From the NCBI RefSeq assembly GCF_002155145.1, contig NZ_CP021323.1:1240001-1304000 (forward strand): a stretch of DNA of 64,000 bases, read 5' to 3'. Made by a program: the position numbers and the translations under genes. Each line of letters begins with the position of its first letter. Position 1 is the first letter of the stretch. The notes beneath the pieces were generated by a model that searched no databases, was not told the origin of the DNA, and saw only the letters and a list, made by a program, of their open reading frames with translations. This document shows, piece by piece, positions 53,336 through 62,726 of this stretch. This DNA is from Kushneria konosiri. GTDB taxonomy: Bacteria > Pseudomonadota > Gammaproteobacteria > Pseudomonadales > Halomonadaceae.

Positions 53336-54760
53336 ATGACCCTGTCTTCATCAGAACCGTATTCACCGGACCTGCTGCCCCCGGAGCTCGAGACCGAACG
53401 TGCCCCCGTGGGGGCCTGCCCTTATGACGTGCTGGATGATGCGGCGCTGCTGGCTCGGGTACTGGAAATCTTTGATCGTGGCGCGGTGGCCGAAAAGCTC
53501 TCCGAGGTGAGCGCTCACTGGTCGCGCGAGGCGCTGGTGCGGCATCTCAAGGCGCTCGAGCCATCCCCTCTCAGTGACGCCGAGCGTCGGGTGCTGATCA
53601 CCCTGCTGCCCGCACCGCCGTCGCATCAGCATCAGGCGGATTTCACCTTTATCGATCTGTTTGCCGGCATTGGCGGCATTCGTCAGGGTTTTGAGGCCGT
53701 GGGCGGTGAGTGTGTGTTCACTTCCGAATGGAACAAATACGCCGTGCGCACCTACAAGGCGAACCACTACTGCGACCCGCAGACCCACCGCTTCAACGAA
53801 GACATCCGCGATGTGACCCTCTCCGCGCGCGACGACGTCGATGAAGAGACCGCCTACGCCCACATCCGTAAGCAGATTCCCGAACACGACGTGCTGCTGG
53901 CAGGTTTTCCGTGCCAGCCCTTCTCGCTGGCCGGGGTTTCCAAGAAAAACGCTCTGGGGCGCAAGCACGGCTTCGAGTGCGACGCCCAGGGCACGCTCTT
54001 TTTTGACGTCGCGCGCATCATCGCCGCCCGCCGCCCGCCCGCGTTCGTGCTGGAAAACGTCAAGAATCTCAAAAGCCACGACCAGGGCAAGACCTTTCGC
54101 ATCATCTGCGAAGCGCTCGATGAGCTGGGCTATGACGTCGCCGACGCAGACGCCCCGAAGGGCCGCGACCCCAAGGTGATCGACGCCCGCCACTTCGTGC
54201 CCCAGCACCGCGAGCGCATCGTGCTGGTCGGCTTTCGCCGTGACCTCAACGTGCATGAGGGCTTCACCCTGCGCGATATAGACGCGCACTTCCCCGCCCA
54301 AAAGCCCACCTTCGGTGAGCTGCTGGATAGCGAGGTCGATGCGAAGTACGTGCTCACACCCAAGCTCTGGAACTACCTCTACCAGTACGCCCGCAAGCAC
54401 AAGGAAAAAGGCAACGGCTTCGGCTTTGGCCTGACCCGGGCCGAGGACACCGCCCGCACGCTCTCGGCGCGCTATCACAAGGACGGCTCGGAGATTCTCG
54501 TCGATCGCGGCTTTAATGACGCGCTGGCCTTTGACGCCCCGGAGAACCTGACCAATCGCCCCCGTCGCCTCACGCCGCATGAGTGCGCGCGCCTGATGGG
54601 CTTTGATGCCCCGGGTGAGCGGCGCTTCGTGATACCGGTGTCGGACACCCAGGCCTATCGCCAGTTCGGCAACTCGGTGGTGGTACCGGTGTTTAAGGCC
54701 GTCGCGGAGATGATGAAGCCGAGGGTGATGAAGGCGAAGGGGAAAAGCGTCACCCGTTGA
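53336..54760 (+). CDS. dcm: DNA (cytosine-5) methyltransferase, Dcm type
   Basis: 474 residues, E. coli Dcm 472, with close similarity along the whole length. C5-methyltransferase motifs in order: [30 protein letters not shown] (catalytic Cys), [46 protein letters not shown]. coli Dcm methylates the second C of CCWGG, so the same target is likely. An orphan in E. coli with vsr next door, but here no vsr is in the window and a nuclease-like gene precedes it. Confidence 0.94.
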   Translation: MTLSSSEPYSPDLLPPELETERAPVGACPYDVLDDAALLARVLEIFDRGAVAEKLSEVSAHWSREALVRHLKALEPSPLSDAERRVLITLLPAPPSHQHQADFTFIDLFAGIGGIRQGFEAVGGECVFTSEWNKYAVRTYKANHYCDPQTHRFNEDIRDVTLSARDDVDEETAYAHIRKQIPEHDVLLAGFPCQPFSLAGVSKKNALGRKHGFECDAQGTLFFDVARIIAARRPPAFVLENVKNLKSHDQGKTFRIICEALDELGYDVADADAPKGRDPKVIDARHFVPQHRERIVLVGFRRDLNVHEGFTLRDIDAHFPAQKPTFGELLDSEVDAKYVLTPKLWNYLYQYARKHKEKGNGFGFGLTRAEDTARTLSARYHKDGSEILVDRGFNDALAFDAPENLTNRPRRLTPHECARLMGFDAPGERRFVIPVSDTQAYRQFGNSVVVPVFKAVAEMMKPRVMKAKGKSVTR

Positions 54761-54800
54761 TGTCAGAAAAAAGGTTTTAGAGGCACAAAAGGCATATAAA

Positions 54801-54829
54801 AAGGCGAACCGAAGTCTTCGGTTCGCCTT
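54801..54829. terminator. Bidirectional terminator after dcm
   Basis: 12-bp stem (54801-54812 with 54818-54829), 5-base loop, A-run before and T's after. It serves both dcm and the convergent glucose dehydrogenase gene. Confidence 0.85.
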
Positions 54830-54882
54830 TGGTATTGCCTTGAAAGACGCTTTATCTCTTTGGTTGCTTGCTCTGGCCTCAC

Positions 54883-57405
54883 TTACTCCGGCAGCGCATA
54901 GGTCAGCACGTAATCCCCCGACGGCGTTTCCATGAAGTGGTGGCCGGTGGCGACGATCATCAGGTACTCGCGCCCGTTGGCTTCATACACCAGCGGATTG
55001 GCCTGACCGCCGGCCGGTAGTGGCGCGCTCCACAGCGTTTCACCGCTTTCGATGTCGATGGCCCGAATCAGGTCGTCGGTGGCGGCGGCAATGAAGATCA
55101 AACCGCCTGCGGTGACGGCCGAGCCGCCATTGTTGGGCGTGCCGATGTTGATTGGCAGGCCTGAGCGAATGCCCCAGGGGCCGTTGGCACGGGCGGTGCC
55201 CAGCGGGCGGTTCCACAGCGTGTTGCCGGAGGCGACATCAACGGCGCGAATATGGCCGTAGGGCGGCTCCTTGCAGAGCAGGCCGGTGTAGGGCACGCGC
55301 CAGCCGGCGTTGACGTTGACGGCATAGGGCGTGTTGGCCTGCGGATCTCCTGCCCCTTCGGCGCCGCCGTCGTCACTGGCCATCTCTTCGCGCGGTTTCC
55401 AGCCGTACTCGTTGGCCTTCTCGCGCGGCACGAGAATGTTGTGGTTGGGCATGTCGTTGTAGTTGGCAATCAGCACACCGCGTTCCGGGTCGATCGCGAT
55501 GCTGCCCCAGTCCGAACCGCCGTTGTAGCCGGTGTACTCGACCCAGTGCTGATCGGCGGTCGGCGGCGTGTACATGCCTTCATAGCTGGCGTTCTGGAAC
55601 TGGATGCGACAGAACATCTGATCAAAGGGTGACATGCCCCACATGTCGCGCTCGGTCAGCTCGGGCTGCTCGAGGGTGTGGTAGAGCGACCAGGGCTGGG
55701 TTTTCGAGCGCTGCTCGGGTTCCACCCCACCCTGCGGGACCGGGCGCTCCTCGGCGCCGCCGCCGAGCAGTTCGCCGCTGCGACGATCAAAGACATAGAT
55801 GCCGCCCTGCTTGGTTGGCATGACCACTGCCGGCACGCGGCCGTTATCGGTGGGAAAGTCGATCAGCGTCGGCTGGGAGCCGGGGTCGTAGTCCCAGACG
55901 TCCTTGTGTGCGGTCTGAAACTTCCATTTGGGCAGCCCGGTGGTGACATCCAGCGCCACCAGCGAGCTGGCCCATTCGTTTTCGGCCGGCGTGCGCGAGC
56001 TGCTCCAATAGTCCGCGGCGGAGTTGGCCATCGGCAGATAGACCAGCCCCAGATTGTTGTCGCCCACGGCGGTGGTCCACATGTTGGGCGAGCCGCGCAC
56101 GTAGGTCTCGTCACCGCTGAGCGGCTCGCTGCGGTCCGGCCGGCCGGCATCCCAGGCCCATTCGAGTTCGCCGGTCACGGCGTTATAGCCCTTGATCACG
56201 CCGGAGGGCGGATAGCGACGCTGACCGTCGAGCACCTGATGGCCGGTGACCAGCACGTTATCGACAATCACCGGGGCCGAGTTGATCGAGACATAGCCCG
56301 GCGGCGTCTCGCCCATGTTCTGCTTGATATCGACCTGGCCGTTATCGCCAAAGTCGGTACAGGGCTTGCCGGTCTCGGCATCCACGGCAATGATGCGACC
56401 ATCCAGCGTGCCCGAGAAAATGCGCGTCCGGCACTGCTGTGCGCTGTCACTTGACGAGGCGGCCACGACGCTTTCGGCACCGTCATCAGAGGGTGCGGCG
56501 CTGTCATCGCTCAGTGTCGTCGTGCGGTTTGTGTCTGTGCTGTCATCCTGTGTCGGGGCGTTTTCCGGCACCTGATAGTACGTGACCCCGCGACAGGCCG
56601 CGGTATAGGGGATGGCGTCTTCCGAGACCTGCGGATCATGGCGCCAGCGCTCCTCGCCGGTTGCGGCGTCCAGCGAAATCAGGATGTTGCGCGAGGTGCA
56701 CAGGTAAACGCTGTTGCCGACCTTCAGCGGTGTGGTCTCGGCGCCCCAGCGATGGTCGAGCAGGTCTCCGGTGCGATAGGTCCAGGCCTTTTCCAGCTTG
56801 CCCACGTTATCGGGGGTGATCTGATTGAGCGCGGTGTAACGGGTGGCGGCGTTGTCGCCGCCGTAGGCCGCCCAGTCGCCGCGTGCGGGCTGATCGGCTG
56901 GCTGAGCGCTGCCGGTATTCGTGGCAAGCGACGCCGATTGCGGCCCGGGCACCTCATTGGGGTGCGAGACATTGTGCGGCAAAAAGGCCAGCGCTCCGGC
57001 ACCGGCCAGCACCAGCGTCAGCCCGCCTGCGGAAAACAGGGAGGTGCGCCGGGACGGGCCATCCACGGTGCGCCAGGCCACCAGCGCCACCAGAATGGCA
57101 AGGATCAGTACCACATCCATGCGCGGAATCCAGCGCCAGTAATCAAGCCCCGACTCCCAGGCCGCCCACAGCAGTGAGCCGATAAAGACCAGAGCGTAGA
57201 GCACAACGCCGGTACGGTGTCGTCTGATCAAAAGCCCGCCGGCGAGCAGCATGCCGATGCCGGCCAGCAGGTAATACCAGGAGCCGCCAACGATCGCCAG
57301 CCAGGCGCCGCCGACGATCAGTGCCAGTCCGACCAGCGCCACCAGTGCGCCGACCCCCATGAGCGCGAGGTTCCATCGCCGCGCCTTGCCTGATGATGTG
57401 CCCAT
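54883..57405 (-). CDS. gcd: Membrane-bound PQQ-dependent glucose dehydrogenase-type quinoprotein
   Basis: 840 residues; E. coli Gcd has 796. Five hydrophobic N-terminal helices (~15-150) anchor it, then an eight-bladed PQQ propeller domain: WAAYGGDNAATRYTALNQITPDNVGKLEKAWTYRTGD in outline, and ends with EYLMIVATGHHFMETPSGDYVLTYALPE. Oxidises aldoses in the periplasm, passing electrons to ubiquinone. An extra Ser/Asp/Thr-rich insert at residues ~282-320 (TQDDSTDTNRTTTLSDDSAA and on) accounts for much of the length difference. PQQ synthesis genes are not in the window. Confidence 0.88.
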   Translation of the reverse strand: MGTSSGKARRWNLALMGVGALVALVGLALIVGGAWLAIVGGSWYYLLAGIGMLLAGGLLIRRHRTGVVLYALVFIGSLLWAAWESGLDYWRWIPRMDVVLILAILVALVAWRTVDGPSRRTSLFSAGGLTLVLAGAGALAFLPHNVSHPNEVPGPQSASLATNTGSAQPADQPARGDWAAYGGDNAATRYTALNQITPDNVGKLEKAWTYRTGDLLDHRWGAETTPLKVGNSVYLCTSRNILISLDAATGEERWRHDPQVSEDAIPYTAACRGVTYYQVPENAPTQDDSTDTNRTTTLSDDSAAPSDDGAESVVAASSSDSAQQCRTRIFSGTLDGRIIAVDAETGKPCTDFGDNGQVDIKQNMGETPPGYVSINSAPVIVDNVLVTGHQVLDGQRRYPPSGVIKGYNAVTGELEWAWDAGRPDRSEPLSGDETYVRGSPNMWTTAVGDNNLGLVYLPMANSAADYWSSSRTPAENEWASSLVALDVTTGLPKWKFQTAHKDVWDYDPGSQPTLIDFPTDNGRVPAVVMPTKQGGIYVFDRRSGELLGGGAEERPVPQGGVEPEQRSKTQPWSLYHTLEQPELTERDMWGMSPFDQMFCRIQFQNASYEGMYTPPTADQHWVEYTGYNGGSDWGSIAIDPERGVLIANYNDMPNHNILVPREKANEYGWKPREEMASDDGGAEGAGDPQANTPYAVNVNAGWRVPYTGLLCKEPPYGHIRAVDVASGNTLWNRPLGTARANGPWGIRSGLPINIGTPNNGGSAVTAGGLIFIAAATDDLIRAIDIESGETLWSAPLPAGGQANPLVYEANGREYLMIVATGHHFMETPSGDYVLTYALPE

Positions 57406-57535
57406 GTCGCTCTCCCTTGCCCTGGTGGCCGCTTCAATGCGTGTGGTGTGATTGTCCTTCTGCCATGACAGCCTGCGCGCCTCGCTAATAAAAATAAATT
57501 GGATAAAAGGTGTGGGGCGGGCAGGAAAGCACGAC

Positions 57536-58243
57536 TCAGCCTTGAAACAGCGCTCCCATCAGGCCGATGCTCGAGACCAGCGCATGCAGCAGCATCGGCA
57601 GCAAAAGCCCTCGGGTGCGCCAGCGGTAGTAGCCCAGCACCAGCCCCCAGCCCAGCAGCGCTGCAAAGGTCAGCAGGTGGTGATACTGGAACATGTGCAG
57701 CCCGGCAAAACACAGTGCGCTGAACAGGATCAAAAGTGTGGCGCGCCAGCCCTTCGGCTGGTCATCGATTCTTGCGATCAGAAAGTGTCGAAAGGCCAGC
57801 TCCTCGATGACCGGTGCCCAGATCAGTACACAAAGCGCCATGACCAGACTCTGCAGCAGGCTCTTGCCGTCATACAGGGCGCTCATGAACGCCTCGGGCG
57901 CCATGTCCAGCCAGAGACTGATTGCAGCCGCCAGCCCCTGAATCAGCAGTATCAGGCCGACGCCCCGGGCAACGTCCCCCGGGGTGAAGCGTCCGATGAG
58001 GGTGGGTATCGGGGAACACCAGCGCCGCCACACCCAGAAGCCTGCCAGCATCAGCGCCAGTGATGGTGCCAGAAGCACCGCAAAGCCATAGCTGCGCATC
58101 AGCGCTGCAAACGAGGCGTCTCTCAGGACATGCTGCAGTACCCACACGCTCAGAAACTGGCTGCCCAGATAGACGGCAAACATCAAGAGACCGAATAGAA
58201 CCTGAAACAGCGGGCGTTGATACACAGGGCGGGTGATGGTCAT
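57536..58243 (-). CDS. CPBP-family intramembrane metalloprotease
   Basis: 235 residues with about seven hydrophobic helices. CPBP (Abi) motifs: EELAFRHFLIAR (~131-142, the EExxxR type), GLHMFQYHH (~165) and LLLPMLLHAL (~215). These residues coordinate metal. Bacterial members process membrane proteins or give bacteriocin self-immunity; the target here is unknown. Alone on this strand between gcd and an MFS gene. Confidence 0.82.
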   Translation of the reverse strand: MTITRPVYQRPLFQVLFGLLMFAVYLGSQFLSVWVLQHVLRDASFAALMRSYGFAVLLAPSLALMLAGFWVWRRWCSPIPTLIGRFTPGDVARGVGLILLIQGLAAAISLWLDMAPEAFMSALYDGKSLLQSLVMALCVLIWAPVIEELAFRHFLIARIDDQPKGWRATLLILFSALCFAGLHMFQYHHLLTFAALLGWGLVLGYYRWRTRGLLLPMLLHALVSSIGLMGALFQG

Positions 58244-58454
58244 GACTCTGGCTCCGGCGATGGAAGGGATTCAAAAAAGCGGTCAGGGAATATTCAGCCA
58301 TGTCTGACAATCTCATGCATTGAGACACCCGACCTGTCACCCTTTGAGGATCAGGCGTTCACCTGCCCGCTGGCGTTCTCGACGGCCGCGGCGTTCGAGG
58401 CGGCGTTTCAAGCGCCGCCGACAAAGTCATGTGTTGATAGCGAGTCACTCAAGC

Positions 58455-59639
58455 ATGCAACAGCAAAAGAATCGAGCAGAGACCGTCAAGGCGGTGTCCA
58501 TTGCGGCGGGCGGTGCCCTGTGTACCGCCATCGCCTTCGGGCCGGCCCGAATGGGGTATGGGCTGTTTCTGCCCCAGTTTCGTGATGTGTTCTCGTTGAG
58601 CACGGCTCATGCCGGCCTGATCGCCAGCAGTGCCTTCGTGGCCTTTTTACTGGCGCTGCTGGTGTCTGCGTATCTGGTCATGCGTTATGGCGGGCGTGTG
58701 CCGGTGGTGGCCGGTCTGCTGGCCGCCACGGTCGGTCTGGCAATGGTGGCCGGTACGCAAGGTACGCTGATCTTTGCCATCGGTATCATCCTTTCGGCCA
58801 CCAGCGCCGGTCTGTGCTGGTCCCCCTTCAACGACGCCGTGGGGCGCGCCATCATCAGTGAGTGGCATGGTCGCGTGCTGTCCGTGGTCAGTACGGGCAC
58901 GACCTTTGGCATGGCCGGGGCGGGGGTCATGGCACTGGCCGTCGCTCTGCTGGGCTGGGACTGGCGCACCATCTGGTTCGGGTTTGCCGGGCTGGCCCTT
59001 GTGTGTGCGCTGTATCATCTGGTGGTGCTGCGTCAGCTGCCGGAAACAACGGCGTCGTCATTTGATCGAAAAAAATTCAGGCGACTGATGCACAGGGGCA
59101 TCCGACCCATTTACTGGATCGCCGTGTCGTTTGGTATCACCAATGGCATCTATCTGTCGTTTGCCGTCAATCAAATCGACGCCATGGGTGGGCTTGCAGG
59201 TCTGCAGATCGATGGCGCAGGCGCAGTACTGTTCATGGCCTTCGGAGCTGGCGGGGTAGCCGGTTTATGGACGGCAGATGTTGAGCGGCGTATCGGCCTG
59301 CGTCGTCTGGTGCAGGGCATCTTTGTGTGTTCTGCAGCCTCCCTGTTGTTGATCGGTCTCGGGGCAGACATCTGGGCCGGCGTGGTGGTCTCGGCCGCCC
59401 TTCAGGGTCTTTGCCTTATGAGCCTGAGCGCGCTCTTTTCATTTATCAGTCAGCGGCTTTATCCCGACATCTCGAGCGTCAGCTTTACCGCGGTGCTGTG
59501 CGTCTATGCCCTGGGCAATGTCGCAGGCCCTGCCCTGGCGGGTTATCTGGCCGGTCTTTCCAGTCTGATGATGGTGTTTACAGCAACCGCGGCGCTATCG
59601 CTGATGACCGGTCTGCTGTTCCGGGCCAGGTACACCTGA
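58455..59639 (+). CDS. MFS transporter, YbfB/YjiJ-like
   Basis: 394 residues, about twelve membrane helices. Opening GPARMGYGLFLPQFRDVF and early helix loop SAYLVMRYGGRVPVVAG contain the MFS motif A-like basic residues. ATG 58455 chosen because an upstream in-frame extension is Arg-rich and not membrane-like. Convergent with acuI. Substrate unknown. Confidence 0.82.
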   Translation: MQQQKNRAETVKAVSIAAGGALCTAIAFGPARMGYGLFLPQFRDVFSLSTAHAGLIASSAFVAFLLALLVSAYLVMRYGGRVPVVAGLLAATVGLAMVAGTQGTLIFAIGIILSATSAGLCWSPFNDAVGRAIISEWHGRVLSVVSTGTTFGMAGAGVMALAVALLGWDWRTIWFGFAGLALVCALYHLVVLRQLPETTASSFDRKKFRRLMHRGIRPIYWIAVSFGITNGIYLSFAVNQIDAMGGLAGLQIDGAGAVLFMAFGAGGVAGLWTADVERRIGLRRLVQGIFVCSAASLLLIGLGADIWAGVVVSAALQGLCLMSLSALFSFISQRLYPDISSVSFTAVLCVYALGNVAGPALAGYLAGLSSLMMVFTATAALSLMTGLLFRARYT

Positions 59640-59668
59640 ACGATAGCGCCTTGTGATGCCTGTTGGGA

Positions 59669-60652
59669 TCAGCCGTTGACGTCCACCACCAGCCGGCCAC
59701 GTATGTTGCCTGCCAGAAGCTGCTCGGAGGCGTCCAGCGTGTCGCCCAGGCGGATGTCCCGCGAAATCTCGCCGAGCAGGACGGGATCGATGTCTTCGGC
59801 CAGTCGCGCCCAGGCGTGCTGGCGTTCCTCGGCGGGGCGCGTCACGCTGTTGATGCCGAGCAGGCTGATGCCGCGCAGAATGAAGGGGGCCACGGTCGCC
59901 GGAAACTCCATGCCCTGGGCCAGGCCGCAGGCGGCGACCAGACCATCGGGGCGGGTCATGGCGCAGGCGTTGGCCAGGGTATGGCTGCCCACCGAGTCGA
60001 TGGCAGCTGCCCATCTGGCTCTGGCAAGCGGTTTCCCCGGCTGTGAGAGCTCACTGCGATCAAGGATGTCGGCCGCGCCCAGCCGCTCGAGAAAGGCCGA
60101 CTCCCGAGGGCGGCCGGTCGAGGCGATCACCCGGTAGCCGCGTGCCGCCAGCAGGGCAATGGCGTAGCTGCCGACGCCCCCGTTGCCGCCGGTCACCAGA
60201 ACCTCACCACGATCCGGTGTCAGGCCGTGACGCTCCAGCGCCAGCACGCTCAGCATGGCGGTATAGCCGGCAGTGCCGATGGCCATCGCCTGGTGGCTGT
60301 TCAGCGAGAGCGGTAGCCGGGTAAGCCAGTCGCCGTTGACGCGCGCGTACTGCGCAAGGCCGCCCCAGTGCTCCTCGCCGATGCCCCAGCCGTTGAGCAG
60401 CACGTGATCGCCCGCTGTCCATTCGGGATGCTCGCTGTGCTCGACGACACCGGCAAGATCGATGCCCGGCACCATGGGGAAGCGGCGCACAACCGCGCCC
60501 TTGCCGGTGATCGCCAGCGCGTCCTTGTAATTGAGCGTGCTCCATTCGACGCGAACCAGGACGTTGCCCGGCGGGAGCGATGCCGTCTCCAGCTGTGTGA
60601 CGATCGCGCGACCTTGCTGGTCGGTCTGCTCCACTAAAATGGCGTTGAACAT
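59669..60652 (-). CDS. acuI: Acrylyl-CoA reductase AcuI / YhdH-type quinone oxidoreductase
   Basis: 327-residue MDR-family NADPH oxidoreductase. Marks: VEWSTLNYKDALAITGKG, PMVPGIDLAGVVE, GGNGGVGSYAIALLA (NADPH site), GINSVTRPAEER near the end. AcuI reduces acryloyl-CoA to propionyl-CoA, detoxifying acrylate from DMSP breakdown; YhdH in E. coli has the same activity. GGGAGG precedes ATG 60652. The neighbouring TetR regulator matches the acuR-acuI pairing. Confidence 0.87.
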   Translation of the reverse strand: MFNAILVEQTDQQGRAIVTQLETASLPPGNVLVRVEWSTLNYKDALAITGKGAVVRRFPMVPGIDLAGVVEHSEHPEWTAGDHVLLNGWGIGEEHWGGLAQYARVNGDWLTRLPLSLNSHQAMAIGTAGYTAMLSVLALERHGLTPDRGEVLVTGGNGGVGSYAIALLAARGYRVIASTGRPRESAFLERLGAADILDRSELSQPGKPLARARWAAAIDSVGSHTLANACAMTRPDGLVAACGLAQGMEFPATVAPFILRGISLLGINSVTRPAEERQHAWARLAEDIDPVLLGEISRDIRLGDTLDASEQLLAGNIRGRLVVDVNG

Positions 60653-60715
60653 GTGAGCCTCCCTGAAGGATGGACGGTAAGTCGAAGCGGGCATTGCGCG
60701 CTTGTCGGATCGAGA

Positions 60716-61351
60716 TCAGCGTGGCAATCGTGCGAAGAATTCCTGACGAAAAAGCACCAGAGGCGCCGGTCCGCGGACCAGCCGTGCACGCTGTACGGCC
60801 CCCTCCCAGCCGATCCAGAAAAAGGCGGCCAGTGCGTCACAGTCGGCGTCATCGGCCAGTTCGCCCTGCGTTTGAGCCAGTCGCAGGCAGTTGGCAACCC
60901 GGCGTTGCCAGTCCTGCAGGATGGCTTCCAGCCGCTGGTCAAAGCCTTCGGGGAGAAGCGTGACTTCCTGCCCCAGATTGCCCACCAGACAGCCTCTGCG
61001 GTAGTCGTGACGTGCCATGCCTTCCTGAGCGTTTTGCGTGAAATGTCGAAGCCTCTCCAGCGGCGATAGACCGGCATCGAGCAGGCAGCGGTCGAGCCTG
61101 CAGGCAAAATAGTCGGCATAGCAGGCCAGCACGGCGTGCCCGAAGGCCTCCTTGCTGTCGAAGTAGTGATAAAACGAGCCCTTGGGCACGCCGACCCGTT
61201 TCAACACGCCGTCAATGCCGGTCGAGACGAACCCCTGCTCGGTGAGCACTTCAACGCCACAGTGAATCAGGGCCTCCCGGGTGTCGGGATGATGGCGGGG
61301 CACTTTGGGTGGGCGGCCGCGGCGCTTGCCCGAAGGTGTGGGTGTCTGCAT
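60716..61351 (-). CDS. acuR: TetR-family regulator, AcuR-like
   Basis: 211 residues. N-terminal helix-turn-helix (EVLTEQGFVSTGIDGVLKRVGVPKGSFYHYFDSKEAFG in outline, ~32-70), with the basic GKRRGRPPKVPRH leader of AcuR-type proteins. AcuR of Rhodobacter represses acuI and dddL and responds to acrylate. Just upstream of acuI on the same strand (63-base gap). The palindrome at 61363-61375 fits its operator. Confidence 0.78.
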   Translation of the reverse strand: MQTPTPSGKRRGRPPKVPRHHPDTREALIHCGVEVLTEQGFVSTGIDGVLKRVGVPKGSFYHYFDSKEAFGHAVLACYADYFACRLDRCLLDAGLSPLERLRHFTQNAQEGMARHDYRRGCLVGNLGQEVTLLPEGFDQRLEAILQDWQRRVANCLRLAQTQGELADDADCDALAAFFWIGWEGAVQRARLVRGPAPLVLFRQEFFARLPR

Positions 61352-61362
61352 GGAATTAATTT

Positions 61363-61375
61363 AGACCGACCGTCT
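61363..61375. promoter_or_regulatory. Candidate AcuR operator
   Basis: AGAC-CGACC-GTCT, an inverted repeat with 4-bp arms, 11 bases before the acuR start codon and ~90 bases before the divergent metallo-hydrolase gene. Confidence 0.4.
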
Positions 61376-61463
61376 CCAATCATCAACACCTCATGGTCAC
61401 GGCACCCATCGATCCTGGCTGAAATCACGCTAGACTGAAGACGCCTCTTTGACTGGAGCCGCC

Positions 61464-62378
61464 ATGAAGACCTTTGCCCTCTCCCCGGGAGATCAGGACC
61501 GTGCCCGGCCCGATGTTGCCGGCTTTTTCGATCCGCGCACCTTCAGCATTCAGTACGTGGTATCAGACCCCGCCACACGCCGCTGCGTGATCATTGATCC
61601 GGTGCTTGATTTTGATGAGAAGGCCGGGGCGACCGCCACACTGCAGGCCGATGCGCTGCTTGAATATATCGAGCGGGAAAGGCTCGAGGTCGACTGGATT
61701 CTGGACACGCATCCGCATGCCGATCATTTCTCCGCGGCGCGCTATCTGCATGAAAAAACCGGCGCGCCGACTGCCATTGGCCGGCCGGTGACGCAGGTTC
61801 AGGCGCTGTGGAAGGAGATCTACCACTGGCCGGAACTAAAGGATGACGGCAGCCAGTGGGATCGTCTGTTCGACGACGGGGAGACGTTCAGGGTGGGCAG
61901 GCTCGAAGCCCGCGTGATGCACTCGCCAGGGCATACGCTGGCCTCGATCACCTATGTGATCGGTGATGCCGCCTTCGTCCACGACACGCTCTTTCAGCCG
62001 GACTTCGGCACCGCCAGGGCCGACTTTCCCGGCGGCAGTGCCCATCAGTTGTGGCACTCGATTCAGGCCATTCTGGCCCTGCCGGAGGACACGCGGCTCT
62101 TCACCGGCCATGACTACATGCCGGACGATCGCGAACCGCAGTGGGAAAGCACGGTGCGCGAGCAGCGCGACACCAACAAGCATCGATTGACCGAGAGCAG
62201 CGAAGCCGAATTCGTCGCGCTGCGCCAGAAGCGTGACCGCGAACTGCCGATGCCAAAGCTGATCCTGCACGCGCTGCAGGTCAACATTCTTGGCGGGCGC
62301 CTGCCGGAACCCGAAAGCAACGGCCGGCGCTATCTGAAGATACCGCTGGATGCCCTTGATGGAGCCGCGTGGGCGTAG
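61464..62378 (+). CDS. Metallo-beta-lactamase-fold hydrolase (Blh / persulfide dioxygenase-like)
   Basis: 304 residues. Metal motif THPHADH (HxHxDH, ~76-82), His in MHSPGHTLAS (~155), bridging Asp in FVHDTLF (~173) and His in FTGHDY (~220). The N-terminal IQYVVSDPATRRCVIIDPVLDF resembles the ETHE1/Blh group, which oxidises persulfides or cleaves sulfur-linked thioesters. Divergent from acuR across 112 bases, hinting at a shared regulatory region. Substrate not proved. Confidence 0.78.
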   Translation: MKTFALSPGDQDRARPDVAGFFDPRTFSIQYVVSDPATRRCVIIDPVLDFDEKAGATATLQADALLEYIERERLEVDWILDTHPHADHFSAARYLHEKTGAPTAIGRPVTQVQALWKEIYHWPELKDDGSQWDRLFDDGETFRVGRLEARVMHSPGHTLASITYVIGDAAFVHDTLFQPDFGTARADFPGGSAHQLWHSIQAILALPEDTRLFTGHDYMPDDREPQWESTVREQRDTNKHRLTESSEAEFVALRQKRDRELPMPKLILHALQVNILGGRLPEPESNGRRYLKIPLDALDGAAWA

Positions 62379-62726
62379 CCGGTCCTACTCGATATTCTGA
62401 ATCTTAATGTTGATTTGATTTAAAAATCTTTTATTATCAATGGCTTGATGTATTTTTAGAATGGCTTTTATTTTTTACTACCCAAATTGCTACCCATTCG
62501 GTAATGAGCTGAGATAGCTAATGTATCTTTTCCTGCCCATCAGTATCTGTGAACTGTAGCCTTTAACAAAGTGTATAGGCAGCCTTTGATTGATACGGGC
62601 AAAGTTGCATAACAGCACGGCAAAGCTGACCAGAAAATAAAATGCTGCGCTTGATGCGCATGCCCAGCTAGGCATTGATGATCAGTGTAACCATGGTAAG
62701 CGTGCCGCCATATTGACCTGTCTGAT
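62379..62726. other. AT-rich intergenic stretch, no clear gene
   Basis: 348 bases with AT-rich patches between the metallo-hydrolase and the sensor kinase. A short minus-strand reading frame (62490-62675) encodes a hydrophobic piece (AAFYFLVSFAVLLCNFARIN), perhaps a broken membrane or transposase tail, but I cannot identify it. CTACCCA occurs twice, 12 bp apart, near 62480-62495. No tRNA or repeat array seen. Confidence 0.45.

Noticed and set aside
53363-54580. 405-codon minus-strand open frame opposite dcm
   Set aside because: Antisense of a strong Dcm match; no independent signal.
62490-62675. Short hydrophobic minus-strand frame as a transposase or membrane protein gene
   Set aside because: No start context, no terminal inverted repeats and no recognisable motif.
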